A DNA stretch of 64,000 nucleotides from Novosphingobium sp. PP1Y (GCF_000253255.1 NC_015580.1:3051001-3115000); one strand, 5' to 3'; positions 17,213-26,197 are shown, numbered from the stretch's first letter. The notes: generated by a model not told the origin, from the letters alone. A program made the numbers and translations.

Positions 17213-18766
17213 ATGGCAAGCCGTGCATTTACACCGCAGCGACTCGCGCTCGCCGGGTCTTCTCCTGCAACCCTGCCGGCAGCCGTTGTCATCGCGCTCT
17301 TCGTGCTGCTCGCGCGCGGCGGCGCGTTCCTGACCGAACACATCGATTCGGACGAATGGAGCTACATCCTGATGGGCGCGGACGTGGCGAAGGGCCACCT
17401 GCCCTTCGTCCACCAGTTCGACCTCAAGCCGCCGGTCGTCTTCCTGCTGTTCGGCGCGGTCATCGCCACGTTCGGCAAGAGCCTGCTCGCGATCCGCCTG
17501 ATCGGCGCCCTTGCGGTGTTCACTGCCGCGTTCTTCACCTTCCTGATCGCGCGGCGCGCCACCGGCGCCTGGCCGGCTCTGGCCGCAGCGCTGATGAGCG
17601 TCGCGCTCTGCTCGGGCACACTCGGGCTCGATACGAGTTCGGAACTGCCTGCCATCGCCTTCATGATGCCGGCCACATGGCTGCTGGTGCGCCGCGAGAC
17701 GGTAGGCCTCGCCGATGCCGCACTGTGCGGTCTGCTCGTCTCGCTGGCGGTTCTGACGCGCACCAATCTGGCGGTGGTGGCGCTGGCCTTCGGATTGTTA
17801 CTCCTTGCCCTGTCGGTCATGCGTCCGGCGCGGTGCGCGCGTCACGCCTGGCTGGCCTATGGCCTTGCCGGGCTGATCCCGCCCGCCATGCTGACGCTGG
17901 TCTATGCTCTTGCCGGAGAGCTGGCGACGTTCCGTCTGGCGATGATCGACGTTCCACTGGCCTATTCCGGCCAGCTTTCGGCCCTGGACGTGCTGCGGCT
18001 CCACGCGGCGCAATATTACTATACCGCGCAGCTTGCCCCGCTGATCTATGTCCCGATGACCCTGCTCGCACTTGCTGGCATGGGGGCCAGCCTGCCGCTG
18101 CTCGTCAGGCATCGCCGCGATCCGGACAAGGCCTGGTTCGCCCTCGTCCAGTGGACCGGAATGATTGCAGTCTTGGCCTCACTGCTGATCGGAGGAGCGG
18201 CCTATCCGCATTACTGGCTGCAGGTCATGCCCTTCCTCGCCATCTTCGCCGCCCTTGCCTTTCCCGCCGCAGCGCGCCTCGGGAGACTGGCGCCGAGTGC
18301 CGTTGTCGGCGCAGCGGCGCTTGCCGCCAGCCCGGTGATCGCCGTGCTGGTAACCGGAACCGCGCAGACCGTAAAACTTGCGGCGAACCCGGATTCTGCC
18401 GATCGCTCCATCCGCGATGCCGCGCAGTGGATCCGCGCCCGGGGCGGCGCCGGATCGCCGGTCTGGGCCCTCCACATGCACCTTGCGCTATTCTATCTCG
18501 ATACACCGCCGCTCTCGCGCGCCGGGGTCTATCCGAGCAATCTGTCCCGCAAGGCCATCATCGATACGCTGGCGGACCACGACTATGTCGGCCACGATGA
18601 AATCGGCCGGATCATGGCGAGCACGCCGCGCTTCATCGTCACCGACAGCATGGGCCGAGGCCGGGCATGGGTGCGCGATGCCGGCCGGGACATCGACGGT
18701 TGGCTGGGCGCGCGCTACCGCCTCGCCAGGCGGATGGGACAGGTGGAAATCTACGAGAGGATCTGA
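17213..18766 (+). CDS. membrane glycosyltransferase, GT39/PMT-like (ArnT-type fold)
   Basis: 517 residues with roughly ten to eleven membrane helices. The first extracytoplasmic loop carries DSDEWSY (around residue 45), the acidic motif of lipid-linked GT-C transferases, followed by FDLKPPVVFLLFG, typical of PMT_2 domains. C-terminal ~100 residues are soluble, likely periplasmic. Such enzymes move a sugar from a polyprenyl-phosphate donor to lipid A, a protein or a glycan; the acceptor cannot be told from sequence. It starts 70 bp after mfd on the same strand and ends 19 bp from the convergent EAL gene. The in-frame region above ATG 17213 is not hydrophobic, so the shorter form is preferred. 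Confidence 0.8.
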   Translation: MASRAFTPQRLALAGSSPATLPAAVVIALFVLLARGGAFLTEHIDSDEWSYILMGADVAKGHLPFVHQFDLKPPVVFLLFGAVIATFGKSLLAIRLIGALAVFTAAFFTFLIARRATGAWPALAAALMSVALCSGTLGLDTSSELPAIAFMMPATWLLVRRETVGLADAALCGLLVSLAVLTRTNLAVVALAFGLLLLALSVMRPARCARHAWLAYGLAGLIPPAMLTLVYALAGELATFRLAMIDVPLAYSGQLSALDVLRLHAAQYYYTAQLAPLIYVPMTLLALAGMGASLPLLVRHRRDPDKAWFALVQWTGMIAVLASLLIGGAAYPHYWLQVMPFLAIFAALAFPAAARLGRLAPSAVVGAAALAASPVIAVLVTGTAQTVKLAANPDSADRSIRDAAQWIRARGGAGSPVWALHMHLALFYLDTPPLSRAGVYPSNLSRKAIIDTLADHDYVGHDEIGRIMASTPRFIVTDSMGRGRAWVRDAGRDIDGWLGARYRLARRMGQVEIYERI

Positions 18767-18785
18767 TTGCTCGGGGGTCCGGGCA

Positions 18786-20174
18786 TCAGCCCTCCGCGCG
18801 CGCCAGTTTCTCGAACATCGCCGCGCTCATCGGCTGCGCGCGCAGGAAACCCTGATAATAGGCGCAGCCTTCCTTCGCCGCGACTTCGCGCTGAGCTTCT
18901 TCCTCGATGCCTTCGGCAATGACCTGCAGGTCGAGCGCCTCGGCCATGGCCACGATCGCGCGCAGCACGGCCACGTCGCGTTTGTCGCTGGCAACGCCCT
19001 CGATCATCGAACGGTCGAGCTTGAGGTAATGGATCGGCAGCACCTTGAGGTAGCGGAAATTGCAGAACCCCGCCCCGAAATCGTCGAGCGCGATGCGGAT
19101 GCCCTGCGAGGAGAATTCGGCCATCGTCTGCGCGGCCAGGGTCACGTCGCTGATCATCGCCTGCTCGGTCACTTCCAGCGTCAGGCGGCGCAAGGGAAAG
19201 CCGCTTTCGCGCACCAGGTCGAGCATCTGGCGCACATAGCTGCCGAAGGCGAGATCGGCGGGCGTGACGTTGATCGAGAGGCGCAGGTCGCCCGACCAGT
19301 CGCGCGCTGCGGCGAGTGCCTTGTGCGCGATATGACGCGATAGCGGCGCCACGTGGTCGGCGCGTTCGGCGATGGAAAACAGCGCCCCGGCGCCGATACG
19401 GCCGAGTTCGGGATGGTTCCAGCGCGCCAGGGCCTCGGCGCCGGTCAGGCGGTCGTCTGCCAGGCTGAACTGGGGCTGGAACAGTATCTCGATTTCATCG
19501 CGGTCGATGGCGCCAAGCAGGTCGGTCTCAAGCTGCGCGGCCGAGCGCCCCGGCGGCGTGACTTCACCGTCTGCCCATGCGAGTCTGCCGCTCTGCTGCT
19601 CGTTGACGCCCTGCAGCGCATGGCCGAGCCGATCGAGCATCGAATCCACGCTTTCGTCGTCGAGCGCCCGAATCAGCGCAATTCGGGGCGACAGGCGCAG
19701 GACGCCCGATGGCACCGCGATCGGGCGCGCAATGGCTTCGGCCAACTGGTCTGCGAAAAGCTGCCAGCGCTCGCGGCTGCAGGCCTCGTTGGCGATCAGC
19801 AGGAAGGTACCCCCGCCTGCCCGCGCCACCATCCAGGCCCCATCCAGTTCGTCTTCCGCAAAGTGGCTGATCCGCGCGGCGACTTCCTCAAGCGCACCGT
19901 CTCCGGCCGCTGCGCCATAGGCGATATTGATCGCATCGAGCCGCCTCAGGCCAAGAAGCAGTGCATGGACATGGGCATGCTGCGGACCGCAGGCACCGTC
20001 GCTGCGCCAATGTTCAATTCGCTCGCGCACGACGTCCAGACCGGGAATCCCGGTCAGACGCGCCTCGATACCTCGTGCCCCGCTCAATGCCAGCCCTTGC
20101 TGTGTGCCACCCATGACGTGCAGCCTTAGCGCAAAGGCCTTGCCAAACCGTTCAAAATTTTTCAGCCCAAGCAT
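18786..20174 (-). CDS. c-di-GMP phosphodiesterase, degenerate GGDEF plus EAL
   Basis: About 462 residues. The N-terminal half retains the GGDEF fold (LLLGLRRLDAINIAYG) but the active loop reads AGGGTF (~119-124) instead of GGDEF, so cyclase activity is unlikely. The EAL half keeps the metal and catalytic residues: EAL at 247-249 (GAEALARW), INVTP, EVTEQAM, DDFGAGF, KLDRSM, EGIEEEAQ and the Gln in YYQGFL. It should hydrolyse c-di-GMP and may use the dead GGDEF as a GTP sensor. Cytosolic, no membrane segment. Start ATG 20174 is preferred; ATG 20207 is also in frame. Divergent from nadK. Together with the cyclase at 8619-9827 it is the second c-di-GMP gene here. Confidence 0.9.
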   Translation of the reverse strand: MLGLKNFERFGKAFALRLHVMGGTQQGLALSGARGIEARLTGIPGLDVVRERIEHWRSDGACGPQHAHVHALLLGLRRLDAINIAYGAAAGDGALEEVAARISHFAEDELDGAWMVARAGGGTFLLIANEACSRERWQLFADQLAEAIARPIAVPSGVLRLSPRIALIRALDDESVDSMLDRLGHALQGVNEQQSGRLAWADGEVTPPGRSAAQLETDLLGAIDRDEIEILFQPQFSLADDRLTGAEALARWNHPELGRIGAGALFSIAERADHVAPLSRHIAHKALAAARDWSGDLRLSINVTPADLAFGSYVRQMLDLVRESGFPLRRLTLEVTEQAMISDVTLAAQTMAEFSSQGIRIALDDFGAGFCNFRYLKVLPIHYLKLDRSMIEGVASDKRDVAVLRAIVAMAEALDLQVIAEGIEEEAQREVAAKEGCAYYQGFLRAQPMSAAMFEKLARAEG

Positions 20175-20212
20175 CTCGGGCAACACCCGCCCTGATCCCG
20201 GGCACATGGAAT

Positions 20213-21007
20213 ATGGGGGAACATTCCTTGAGTAGCGAACAGAAGCTTGCCCTCGTCGTCTCGAACAGCGCCAAGGCGCAGGCCGGGGCCGACACGCTGC
20301 GCAAGTCTCACGACTGGGTTTCGCCGGAGGAGGCGGACATCCTCGTAGTCCTGGGCGGAGACGGTTTCCTGCTCCACGTCCTGCACGAAATGCTCGACAG
20401 GGACACGCTCAAGCCCTGCTACGGACTCAACCTGGGCACCGTTGGCTTCCTGATGAACCACCCGCATGGGCATCAGGTCATCGGCCAGCGCGTGAAAGAG
20501 GCGCACCCCGTCCCCGTCAGCCCGCTTCGCATGGACGCTGTGGATCGCTCCGGCGTGGAATTCAGCTACTACGCCATCAACGAAGTCTCGATGCTGCGCG
20601 AAACGCGCCAGACCGCGAAGCTGGAAGTGCGCATCAACGGCCGCGTGCGCATGGAGGAACTGGCGGGCGACGGCATCCTGGTGGCGACACCGGTGGGATC
20701 CACGGCCTACAACCTCTCTGCGAACGGACCGATCCTGCCGCTGGGCTCGCGCATGTTGGCCCTGACCCCGATCAGCCCCTTCCGTCCGCGCCGGTGGAAA
20801 GGTGCGATCCTGCCCGAAAGCGCCGAGGTCGAATTCCGGATTCGCGAACCGGAAAAGCGCCCCGTCGCCGCCGTCGCCGACCAGAAGGAAGTGCGCGAGG
20901 TCCAATCGGTGCGAATCCGCGCGGCAACCGAGAAGGAGCTGACGATCCTGTTCGACCCCGGCTACACGCTGGAAGAGCGTATCTTCGCCGAACAGTTCCA
21001 GGTCTGA
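20213..21007 (+). CDS. nadK: NAD kinase
   Basis: 264 residues. Phosphorylates NAD to NADP. Family motifs: VVLGGDGFLLH (GGDG at 48-51), the NE motif in YYAINEVSM, and the glycine-rich ATPVGSTAYNLSANGPI. C-terminal domain lacks long extensions, as in short proteobacterial NadK. The ATG at 20213 gives an N-terminus a few residues longer than typical; TTG 20228 is an alternative. Transcribed away from the EAL gene and followed by tRNA-Asn. Confidence 0.94.
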   Translation: MGEHSLSSEQKLALVVSNSAKAQAGADTLRKSHDWVSPEEADILVVLGGDGFLLHVLHEMLDRDTLKPCYGLNLGTVGFLMNHPHGHQVIGQRVKEAHPVPVSPLRMDAVDRSGVEFSYYAINEVSMLRETRQTAKLEVRINGRVRMEELAGDGILVATPVGSTAYNLSANGPILPLGSRMLALTPISPFRPRRWKGAILPESAEVEFRIREPEKRPVAAVADQKEVREVQSVRIRAATEKELTILFDPGYTLEERIFAEQFQV

Positions 21008-21128
21008 GCCGCGCGAAAGCAAGGGCGAGGAAATTTTGTCAAAATTTCCTCGCCCCCGGGCTTGCCAACCCAATCAGTGCCGCTTATAGGCGCACCCCTG
21101 CCCCGCGGTGGAGACACTGCAGGGCTGC

Positions 21129-21203
21129 TCCCCGATAGCTCAGCGGTAGAGCATTCGACTGTTAATCGAATGGCCGTAGGTTCGAATCCTACTCGGGGAG
21201 CCA
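21129..21203 (+). tRNA. tRNA-Asn (anticodon GTT), CCA encoded
   Basis: Acceptor strand TCCCCGA (21129-21135) pairs with TCGGGGA (21193-21199), discriminator G at 21200 and encoded CCA at 21201-21203. D-arm TAGCTCAGCGGTAGAGC, anticodon loop in GACTGTTAATC reading GTT, T-arm GGTTCGAATCC. Complete cloverleaf of 75 nt. A terminator follows 32 bp later. Confidence 0.97.
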
Positions 21204-21234
21204 ACTTCCTCCTTCTTCCAAGAAGGAAAAAATC

Positions 21235-21260
21235 AGCGGTCTTCGGGCCGCTATTTTTTT
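21235..21260 (+). terminator. intrinsic terminator of tRNA-Asn
   Basis: AGCGGT (21235-21240) pairs with GCCGCT (21247-21252, one G-T pair) around loop CTTCGG and is followed by ATTTTTTT. A second inverted repeat TCCTTCTT/AAGAAGGA lies just upstream at 21210-21227. Confidence 0.85.
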
Positions 21261-21450
21261 GCCCGCAGCCCCCGGCCCGCAGCCTGTTTTCCGACACCAC
21301 CAGATCGATTCGCCAAATGGGGTCGTCCGGGGCAATTGCCCGGCTGTACCTGGAAGTGCTGCGCCGAGCCCTGCGCGTGGCAAAGGCTTGCCATGGACAC
21401 GAAGGAGGTTCAGCCTTGCTGTGACCAGACACCTGAAGGGAGCAAGGGCA

Positions 21451-21867
21451 ATGACTGGTGCGCGACTTCGTTTCGTAGGAGCGATGATCCTTCTGGGTGC
21501 TACATGGCCTGCTGCCGCACAGGACGCCTTCGAAACGGCCCAGATCCTCTCCGGCTCGGCGCAGCAACCGGGTGCGGGCCGCTCGCTGGGTTCGGCGATT
21601 TCGCACAGCATGGACGCAACCGCGCGGGCCATCGAGGGCGGCCGCGCCCGTCCGGCACGGATCGAAACGAGCAGCAGGAGGCAGCACAGCTCACGAAACG
21701 GCGCAGCAGCCGCGAGGCAGGTTGCCCCTCTTCCCGGCGGCGTCGACCCCCTGACCAGCACAGATGCCCCGGCCTACAGGGTAGGCAGCGGCGCGACTAT
21801 CCGCACCAGTGGCGGGCTGATCGCAACGCCTGCTGACACATGCGTCGAGAACTGCCCGGAACGCTGA
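21451..21867 (+). CDS. small exported protein of unknown function
   Basis: 138 residues starting at ATG 21451, preceded by GAAGGGAGC. A clear signal peptide: hydrophobic core LRFVGAMILLGATWPAAAQ, cleavage likely after AAAQ or just before it (AxA site ~22). The mature part is polar and Ala/Arg-rich, apparently disordered, and ends in TCVENCPER with a Cys pair that could form a disulfide. No family recognised. It stands alone between the tRNA-Asn terminator and its own strong terminator. Confidence 0.6.
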   Translation: MTGARLRFVGAMILLGATWPAAAQDAFETAQILSGSAQQPGAGRSLGSAISHSMDATARAIEGGRARPARIETSSRRQHSSRNGAAAARQVAPLPGGVDPLTSTDAPAYRVGSGATIRTSGGLIATPADTCVENCPER

Positions 21868-21931
21868 ATCGCGTACAGGCAGGTCAGGCCAGCGCGCCGG
21901 AAGATGGATCTACTGACAGGACACAAAAAAA

Positions 21932-21959
21932 AGCCCGGCGGGGAAGCCGGGCTATTTTT
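21932..21959 (+). terminator. intrinsic terminator, possibly bidirectional
   Basis: AGCCCGGC (21932-21939) and GCCGGGCT (21946-21953) with loop GGGGAA, followed by ATTTTT on the plus strand; an A-run upstream gives a T-run for the minus strand, so it may also stop the PepSY operon transcript coming from the right. Confidence 0.9.
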
Positions 21960-22083
21960 GTGTGGAGATATGGCAAACTGTGGGGTTTGAGCCTGTTCTT
22001 CCGCAGCTCTTGAGCGTCATACTTCTTACACGCTGGTTAAGAATTATCAGCCCAACTTGGTTAACAACCCGTTTACGTTTGAC

Positions 22084-23391
22084 TCAGGAAGCTAACTTAG
22101 ATCTGCTAAATACGTAAAAACACTTATATTTCAATGCAATAAAAGCAACGACAACGATAAGATAAATTATCCAGAAAATGGCCGCGAATGGCGTCTCGTT
22201 GCCCCACAACAGCCGCGCAGCAAATGTCGCTGCCACTGCAAGCGGCGCGCCCCAGACAATGCCGTCCCATCCGGCGCGCAGAACCGGCTCATCTTGCCCA
22301 CGCCTGCGGCGCTTGCCGAGCCAGATGTAAGTGCCGGTCGCACAGATTGCGGTAATTGCCGTTCCGAAGACGAAATAGGCGATCTTGACCCAGAGCCCGC
22401 CAAAGTTGCCGAAATGCAGGTCATAAGTCGATGCCGCGGCCTGTTGCCCCAGCGCGCCATCGGACAGGCCCACGCTGCCGGTGAACCGCCCCCGGGCGTC
22501 GAAACCGTAATATTCGCCGAAAATGAGCCGCCGCTCTGGCTTGCCAATCAGCCGTACGGCCTGTCCCGCAGTCTGCGGGTCTTCAAGCACGACGTAGTCC
22601 ACGGCAATGTCCGGTTTCTCGCTGGCCATGTGGCGCAGGGCGCTTGCCACATCGGGCATCGGCGCGGGCGCCTTGTCGGGAGTGGGTTCATCCCCGAAGA
22701 TGGTGGCGAATACCGCTTCGGCGTCGCCGCCGTAGCCGGCGCTGGCGACCGAGAAAGCCGTCAGGCTCGCAAGGCCGATCGCCGCTCCGGTCAGCGCAAT
22801 GGCAATAGAGAACGGCAGCGTCCACACGCTCATGCGATTATGCCAGTCGGCCAGGCCAACCCCGCCCTTGTCCCGCGCACGCAGGCGAAAGGCATCGCGG
22901 AAGATGCGCGGGTGCGCCACGACACCGGACAGCGAGAGGGCCAGCATCATCACCCCGAGCGCGCCGACTATGGAAATACCGACAAGGCTGGGCAGGTTGA
23001 GTTTGTAATGCAGCGCCACGAGGAAGTCCGTCCACGCGATCTCCTCGGGCTCTGCCAGCGAGCCATCGGGATGGAGATGGCGCGCGCCGTTGTCCGTGGT
23101 GATCGTTGCTCGCGGCAGGTCCGCGCTGGGCATGTGCACATAGAGGTGGCTGGTCACCGGCTTGTCCGCCTCTGCGGCCAGCATCGCCTCCACACCGCGC
23201 TGGACCGCATCGGGCGCGATCTGCGCCATTTCCGGCGCATCCGGCTGCTCGATCCTCTGCAGTTCTTCTGCAAAGACGCAGATCGTGCCTGTCAGCGAGA
23301 CGAGATAGAGCAATGCCCCGGCAATCAGGCCGATAGCGGCATGGGCGGAAAGGGCGCGCTTGACCGTGCCCGGTTCGATAGCGGCGCTCAT
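22084..23391 (-). CDS. PepSY-associated membrane protein (siderophore/iron reductase type)
   Basis: 435 residues with about four to five membrane helices (~15-40, 140-165, 195-220, 345-370, 385-425) and two PepSY-like extracytoplasmic stretches; the hallmark pieces are HAAIGLIAGALLYLVSLTGTICVF at the N-terminus (given here as positions 17-40), FLVALHYKL and DLHFGNFGG. This family often accompanies TonB-dependent siderophore receptors and is thought to act in periplasmic siderophore reduction or release. Last gene of a three-gene operon; its ATG overlaps the preceding stop by 4 bp. The final ~25 codons are AT-rich (KYKCFYVFSRSKLAS) unlike the rest of the gene, so its 3' end may have been replaced or extended. 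Confidence 0.85.
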   Translation of the reverse strand: MSAAIEPGTVKRALSAHAAIGLIAGALLYLVSLTGTICVFAEELQRIEQPDAPEMAQIAPDAVQRGVEAMLAAEADKPVTSHLYVHMPSADLPRATITTDNGARHLHPDGSLAEPEEIAWTDFLVALHYKLNLPSLVGISIVGALGVMMLALSLSGVVAHPRIFRDAFRLRARDKGGVGLADWHNRMSVWTLPFSIAIALTGAAIGLASLTAFSVASAGYGGDAEAVFATIFGDEPTPDKAPAPMPDVASALRHMASEKPDIAVDYVVLEDPQTAGQAVRLIGKPERRLIFGEYYGFDARGRFTGSVGLSDGALGQQAAASTYDLHFGNFGGLWVKIAYFVFGTAITAICATGTYIWLGKRRRRGQDEPVLRAGWDGIVWGAPLAVAATFAARLLWGNETPFAAIFWIIYLIVVVAFIALKYKCFYVFSRSKLAS

Positions 23392-23966
23392 GTCATGGCT
23401 CCTATCATGTAGGCGGGAACGGCGGCGACCGTGCCGAAGGCAAGCATGACCAGCTGGCGGCGACGGCTGCCGGTCATCATCAGGGCGTAGGCCATCCCCG
23501 TCCAGGCCAGCGGCGTAACGAAGAGGCTGATCGCATTGGCGTTGACCTCCCCTGCCCCCGCCGCAAGCGCAAGCCCGCGCGCCGCCACGGCAAGCCCCAG
23601 CGAGGATACCAGCGCCAGGACCGCGACGAAGGCGAAAGTGACGAAGCGCCGGCCGACACGCAGCGCCCCCCCATTCTCAGGCAGCATGCCGACACGCCGG
23701 TTCGAGGCCGTCGCCTTGCCGGGCGGCGATGACCAGGCGGCCCATCCCAGGAGGACAAAAGCCAGCGCCATCGCCACGATGATCTCGACAGCAGTCCCCC
23801 AGGCACCGGCGCTTGACCAGCCCAGCGCGATGGACAGGGCCAGAGCCCCCCAGGCCGCAAGGTTGAGGCCGTGCGAGCGGGTGCGGCGCGACCATGACCG
23901 GCGCAGCATTGCCACGCCAGCCACAGCGAGCGCCGCTCCGAGAGAGAGGAGCGCGTCACCCACCAT
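23388..23966 (-). CDS. small integral membrane protein of iron-uptake operon
   Basis: 192 residues with about five to six hydrophobic segments (1-20, 35-52, 60-78, 108-130, 145-160, 170-188) and a short cytosolic loop with RRVGMLPENGG. I do not recognise a named family. Position tells most: its ATG overlaps the TonB receptor stop in TGATG, and its own stop overlaps the PepSY gene start by 4 bp, so the three are translated together. A role as membrane partner of the PepSY protein in releasing iron from an imported siderophore is inferred from this context. Confidence 0.75.
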   Translation of the reverse strand: MVGDALLSLGAALAVAGVAMLRRSWSRRTRSHGLNLAAWGALALSIALGWSSAGAWGTAVEIIVAMALAFVLLGWAAWSSPPGKATASNRRVGMLPENGGALRVGRRFVTFAFVAVLALVSSLGLAVAARGLALAAGAGEVNANAISLFVTPLAWTGMAYALMMTGSRRRQLVMLAFGTVAAVPAYMIGAMT

Positions 23967-26065
23967 CAGAAGCGATAGCTCACCATGCCGAACACATTGC
24001 GCTCTTCACCCATGAAGCAGTCGCCGCGGGCGAGGCAGGAAGAGTAGAAGCTCTTGCCCAGCAGGTTGGTGGCATTGACCCGGAACGACCAGTTCTGCCA
24101 GCTCACCTCGGCCAGAGCATCGACCAGCGTGTAGCCCGGCGTGCGAAGGCCATCGGGGAACGCAGGCCCGTAGGAACGCTGGGCCCCGGTGTGGCGAACG
24201 CCCCCGCCCAGCAGGAGCGCGACATCCGCCGAGAGCTGGAAGGGCCGCGTCGCCCAGAGCGAGGCGTTGTACTTGGGTACGTTGTCGAGTTGCTGACCGC
24301 TTCCGGCTTCTTCGGCCTTGTTGTAGCTGAAGTTGGCCAGGATCTGGAAGTCGCCCGGAAGTACGGTGCTGCCTTCGACTTCGATGCCCTTGGAGAAGGA
24401 CTCGCCAATCTGCAGCATCCCGGTGATCTGGTTTCCGGGATTGTCCGGGTCCTCCACTGCCACCGAAACCGGCCGATTGCGCTCCTTGATGTGGTAGGCG
24501 GTAATCGTCACCAGCGTCGCCTCGCCCGGGTGGAACTTGACCCCTGCCTCAAACTGCCGGCCGCGCTTGGGCGCATATGCATCGCCATATACATCCGTGC
24601 CTGCAATCGGCTCAAAACTCTCGGTAAAGCTGAAGAACGGCGAGACGCCCGGAACCACTTCGCCGATCACGCCGGCGCGGAAGGAGGTCGCGCTTTCGTC
24701 GATGGCCTTAACGCCGAAGCTGCGCGAGGTCACCTTGTCCCGGCGGACGCCGAAGACCACTGAAACCCGGTCGGCAAAGCGGACCTGGTCCTGCAGATAT
24801 AGGCCCAGCTGCTCCTGCCTGGTATCGTCCGACTGTGCCGCGCCCGGAGGCAGACCGCCGCCAAAATCGCTCAGGGCATCGCGGTCGATGTCGTAGATAT
24901 CGATCGTTTCATAGGCATAGCCGTCTGTCTTGCGGACGCGGTTCCAGCTGTAGTCGACGCCGGCCAGCAGCTTGTGCTCGACTGCGCCCCCGGTGTTGAA
25001 ATCGAACTGCACATTGTTGTCGCTGGAGAAGATCTCCATGCGTGCCTTCGAACCCGCGGCAATCAGCGTGATCAGCCGCTGATCCTCGTCGAGATAGGGA
25101 TTGGCCGGGTTCGAATAGCTGTTCGGATAGTGCGAGAAATAGGTCAGGTCGCTATCGATGTAGCGCGCCTTGAGATTGATCTTCGCGTTGTCGCTGAAGC
25201 GGTGGCCGAGCATCGCCGTGCCCTGCAGCAGGCGGCCGTCATAGCGGTCCCATCCCGGCTTGCCGACGAACAGGCTGTTCTTCAGCTGGCCGTTCGGATT
25301 GGGCAGGATCGTGCCGACCAGCGGCAGGAACTGCGAAGTCGTTCCACCGTCGTCCTCCTGGTAGAGCCCGATAAGCGTCAGGTCGGTGCGCGCGTCCGGG
25401 CTCCAGGTCAGCGACGGCGAGATCATGACCCGGTCATCGGGAACATGGTCCGTCTGCGTGCCTGAATCGCGAACGCGAGCGACCACTCGCCCCGCGAGCG
25501 TCGACGAGATCGGCCCGGTCAGGTCGGCCAGCATCTCCTTGCGATCGTGCGAACCGTAAAGCAGCGAGACTTCCCCGGCGCTCTCGAACTGGGGCTTCTT
25601 CGATGCCAGGTTGATGATGCCGCCGAGCGACCCCTGGCCGAAGAGCACCGAGGCCGGGCCGCGGATCACCTGGACCGACGAGAAGTTGTAGGGATCGGCG
25701 CGGATGCTGGCGTAGTAGCTGTAGACGTCGCGCATGCCGTCGCGGAACTGCAGCGCATTGATGCCGCGCACGAAGCCGCCGTCGACACGGCTGTCCGGAC
25801 CATAGGGATTGGACTGGACGCCTGCGACGTAGCGCAGTGTATCGCTGACCGAAATCGCGCCTTGCGCGGTGTACAGGTCTTCCGGGATGACCGTGACCGG
25901 CTGGGGCGTTTCGATTGCCGGCGTATCGGTCTTCAGGGTCAGGCCGCTGCTTTCGCGCTCACCTGTGACAATGATGTCGCTGCGAACGTCTGCAGCTTCC
26001 TCTGCCATAGCCGGCAGCGACACCAATGCCGTGCAGCAAACGGCCATAATCCGGATCGTCTTCAT
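23966..26065 (-). CDS. TonB-dependent siderophore receptor
   Basis: 699 residues, outer-membrane beta-barrel. Signal peptide with cleavage after SLPAMA (~21), TonB-box-like DIIVTGERE, plug domain ~45-160 (VTVIPEDL, GGFVRGINALQFRDGM, VQVIRGPASVLFGQGSLGGIIN), then the 22-strand barrel ending in the typical C-terminal Phe (VSYRF). The YGFD/SYY and barrel pattern fit the FhuA/FpvA hydroxamate-type subfamily (IPR010105-like), ligand uncertain. AGGGGA precedes the ATG. A Fur-box-like site lies 35 bp upstream, so iron repression is expected. First gene of a coupled operon with the two membrane proteins. Confidence 0.94.
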   Translation of the reverse strand: MKTIRIMAVCCTALVSLPAMAEEAADVRSDIIVTGERESSGLTLKTDTPAIETPQPVTVIPEDLYTAQGAISVSDTLRYVAGVQSNPYGPDSRVDGGFVRGINALQFRDGMRDVYSYYASIRADPYNFSSVQVIRGPASVLFGQGSLGGIINLASKKPQFESAGEVSLLYGSHDRKEMLADLTGPISSTLAGRVVARVRDSGTQTDHVPDDRVMISPSLTWSPDARTDLTLIGLYQEDDGGTTSQFLPLVGTILPNPNGQLKNSLFVGKPGWDRYDGRLLQGTAMLGHRFSDNAKINLKARYIDSDLTYFSHYPNSYSNPANPYLDEDQRLITLIAAGSKARMEIFSSDNNVQFDFNTGGAVEHKLLAGVDYSWNRVRKTDGYAYETIDIYDIDRDALSDFGGGLPPGAAQSDDTRQEQLGLYLQDQVRFADRVSVVFGVRRDKVTSRSFGVKAIDESATSFRAGVIGEVVPGVSPFFSFTESFEPIAGTDVYGDAYAPKRGRQFEAGVKFHPGEATLVTITAYHIKERNRPVSVAVEDPDNPGNQITGMLQIGESFSKGIEVEGSTVLPGDFQILANFSYNKAEEAGSGQQLDNVPKYNASLWATRPFQLSADVALLLGGGVRHTGAQRSYGPAFPDGLRTPGYTLVDALAEVSWQNWSFRVNATNLLGKSFYSSCLARGDCFMGEERNVFGMVSYRF

Positions 26066-26100
26066 GAAATCCCCTGTTGACTTAACGGCGCCCAGTTAAC

Positions 26101-26119
26101 GCGAGTCATTCTCATTAGC
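26101..26119 (-). promoter_or_regulatory. putative Fur box upstream of TonB receptor
   Basis: On the minus strand the site reads GCTAATGAGAATGACTCGC, matching 13 of 19 positions of the Fur consensus GATAATGATAATCATTATC, with the core AATGAGAATGA. It is 35 bp before the receptor start. Confidence 0.65.
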
Positions 26120-26197
26120 AAGTCAGGCTTTGTAATTTATCGTTTCACATCAATGACAATCGCTTGCATCGTGCAGGAACAGCGCCTTTGCAGACAC

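Noticed and set aside
13639..17343. Open frame of over 1,200 codons antisense to mfd, and similar long frames antisense to divL/ahcY (41222-45334), addA, addB, recG and secA
   Set aside because: They mirror real genes in GC-rich DNA where the antisense third position avoids stops; the translations are low-complexity and show no family similarity.
21129..21203. tRNA-Asn as integration site for an island containing the siderophore operon
   Set aside because: No integrase follows and I found no direct repeat of the tRNA 3' end downstream; the operon composition is normal except the 3' end of the PepSY gene.
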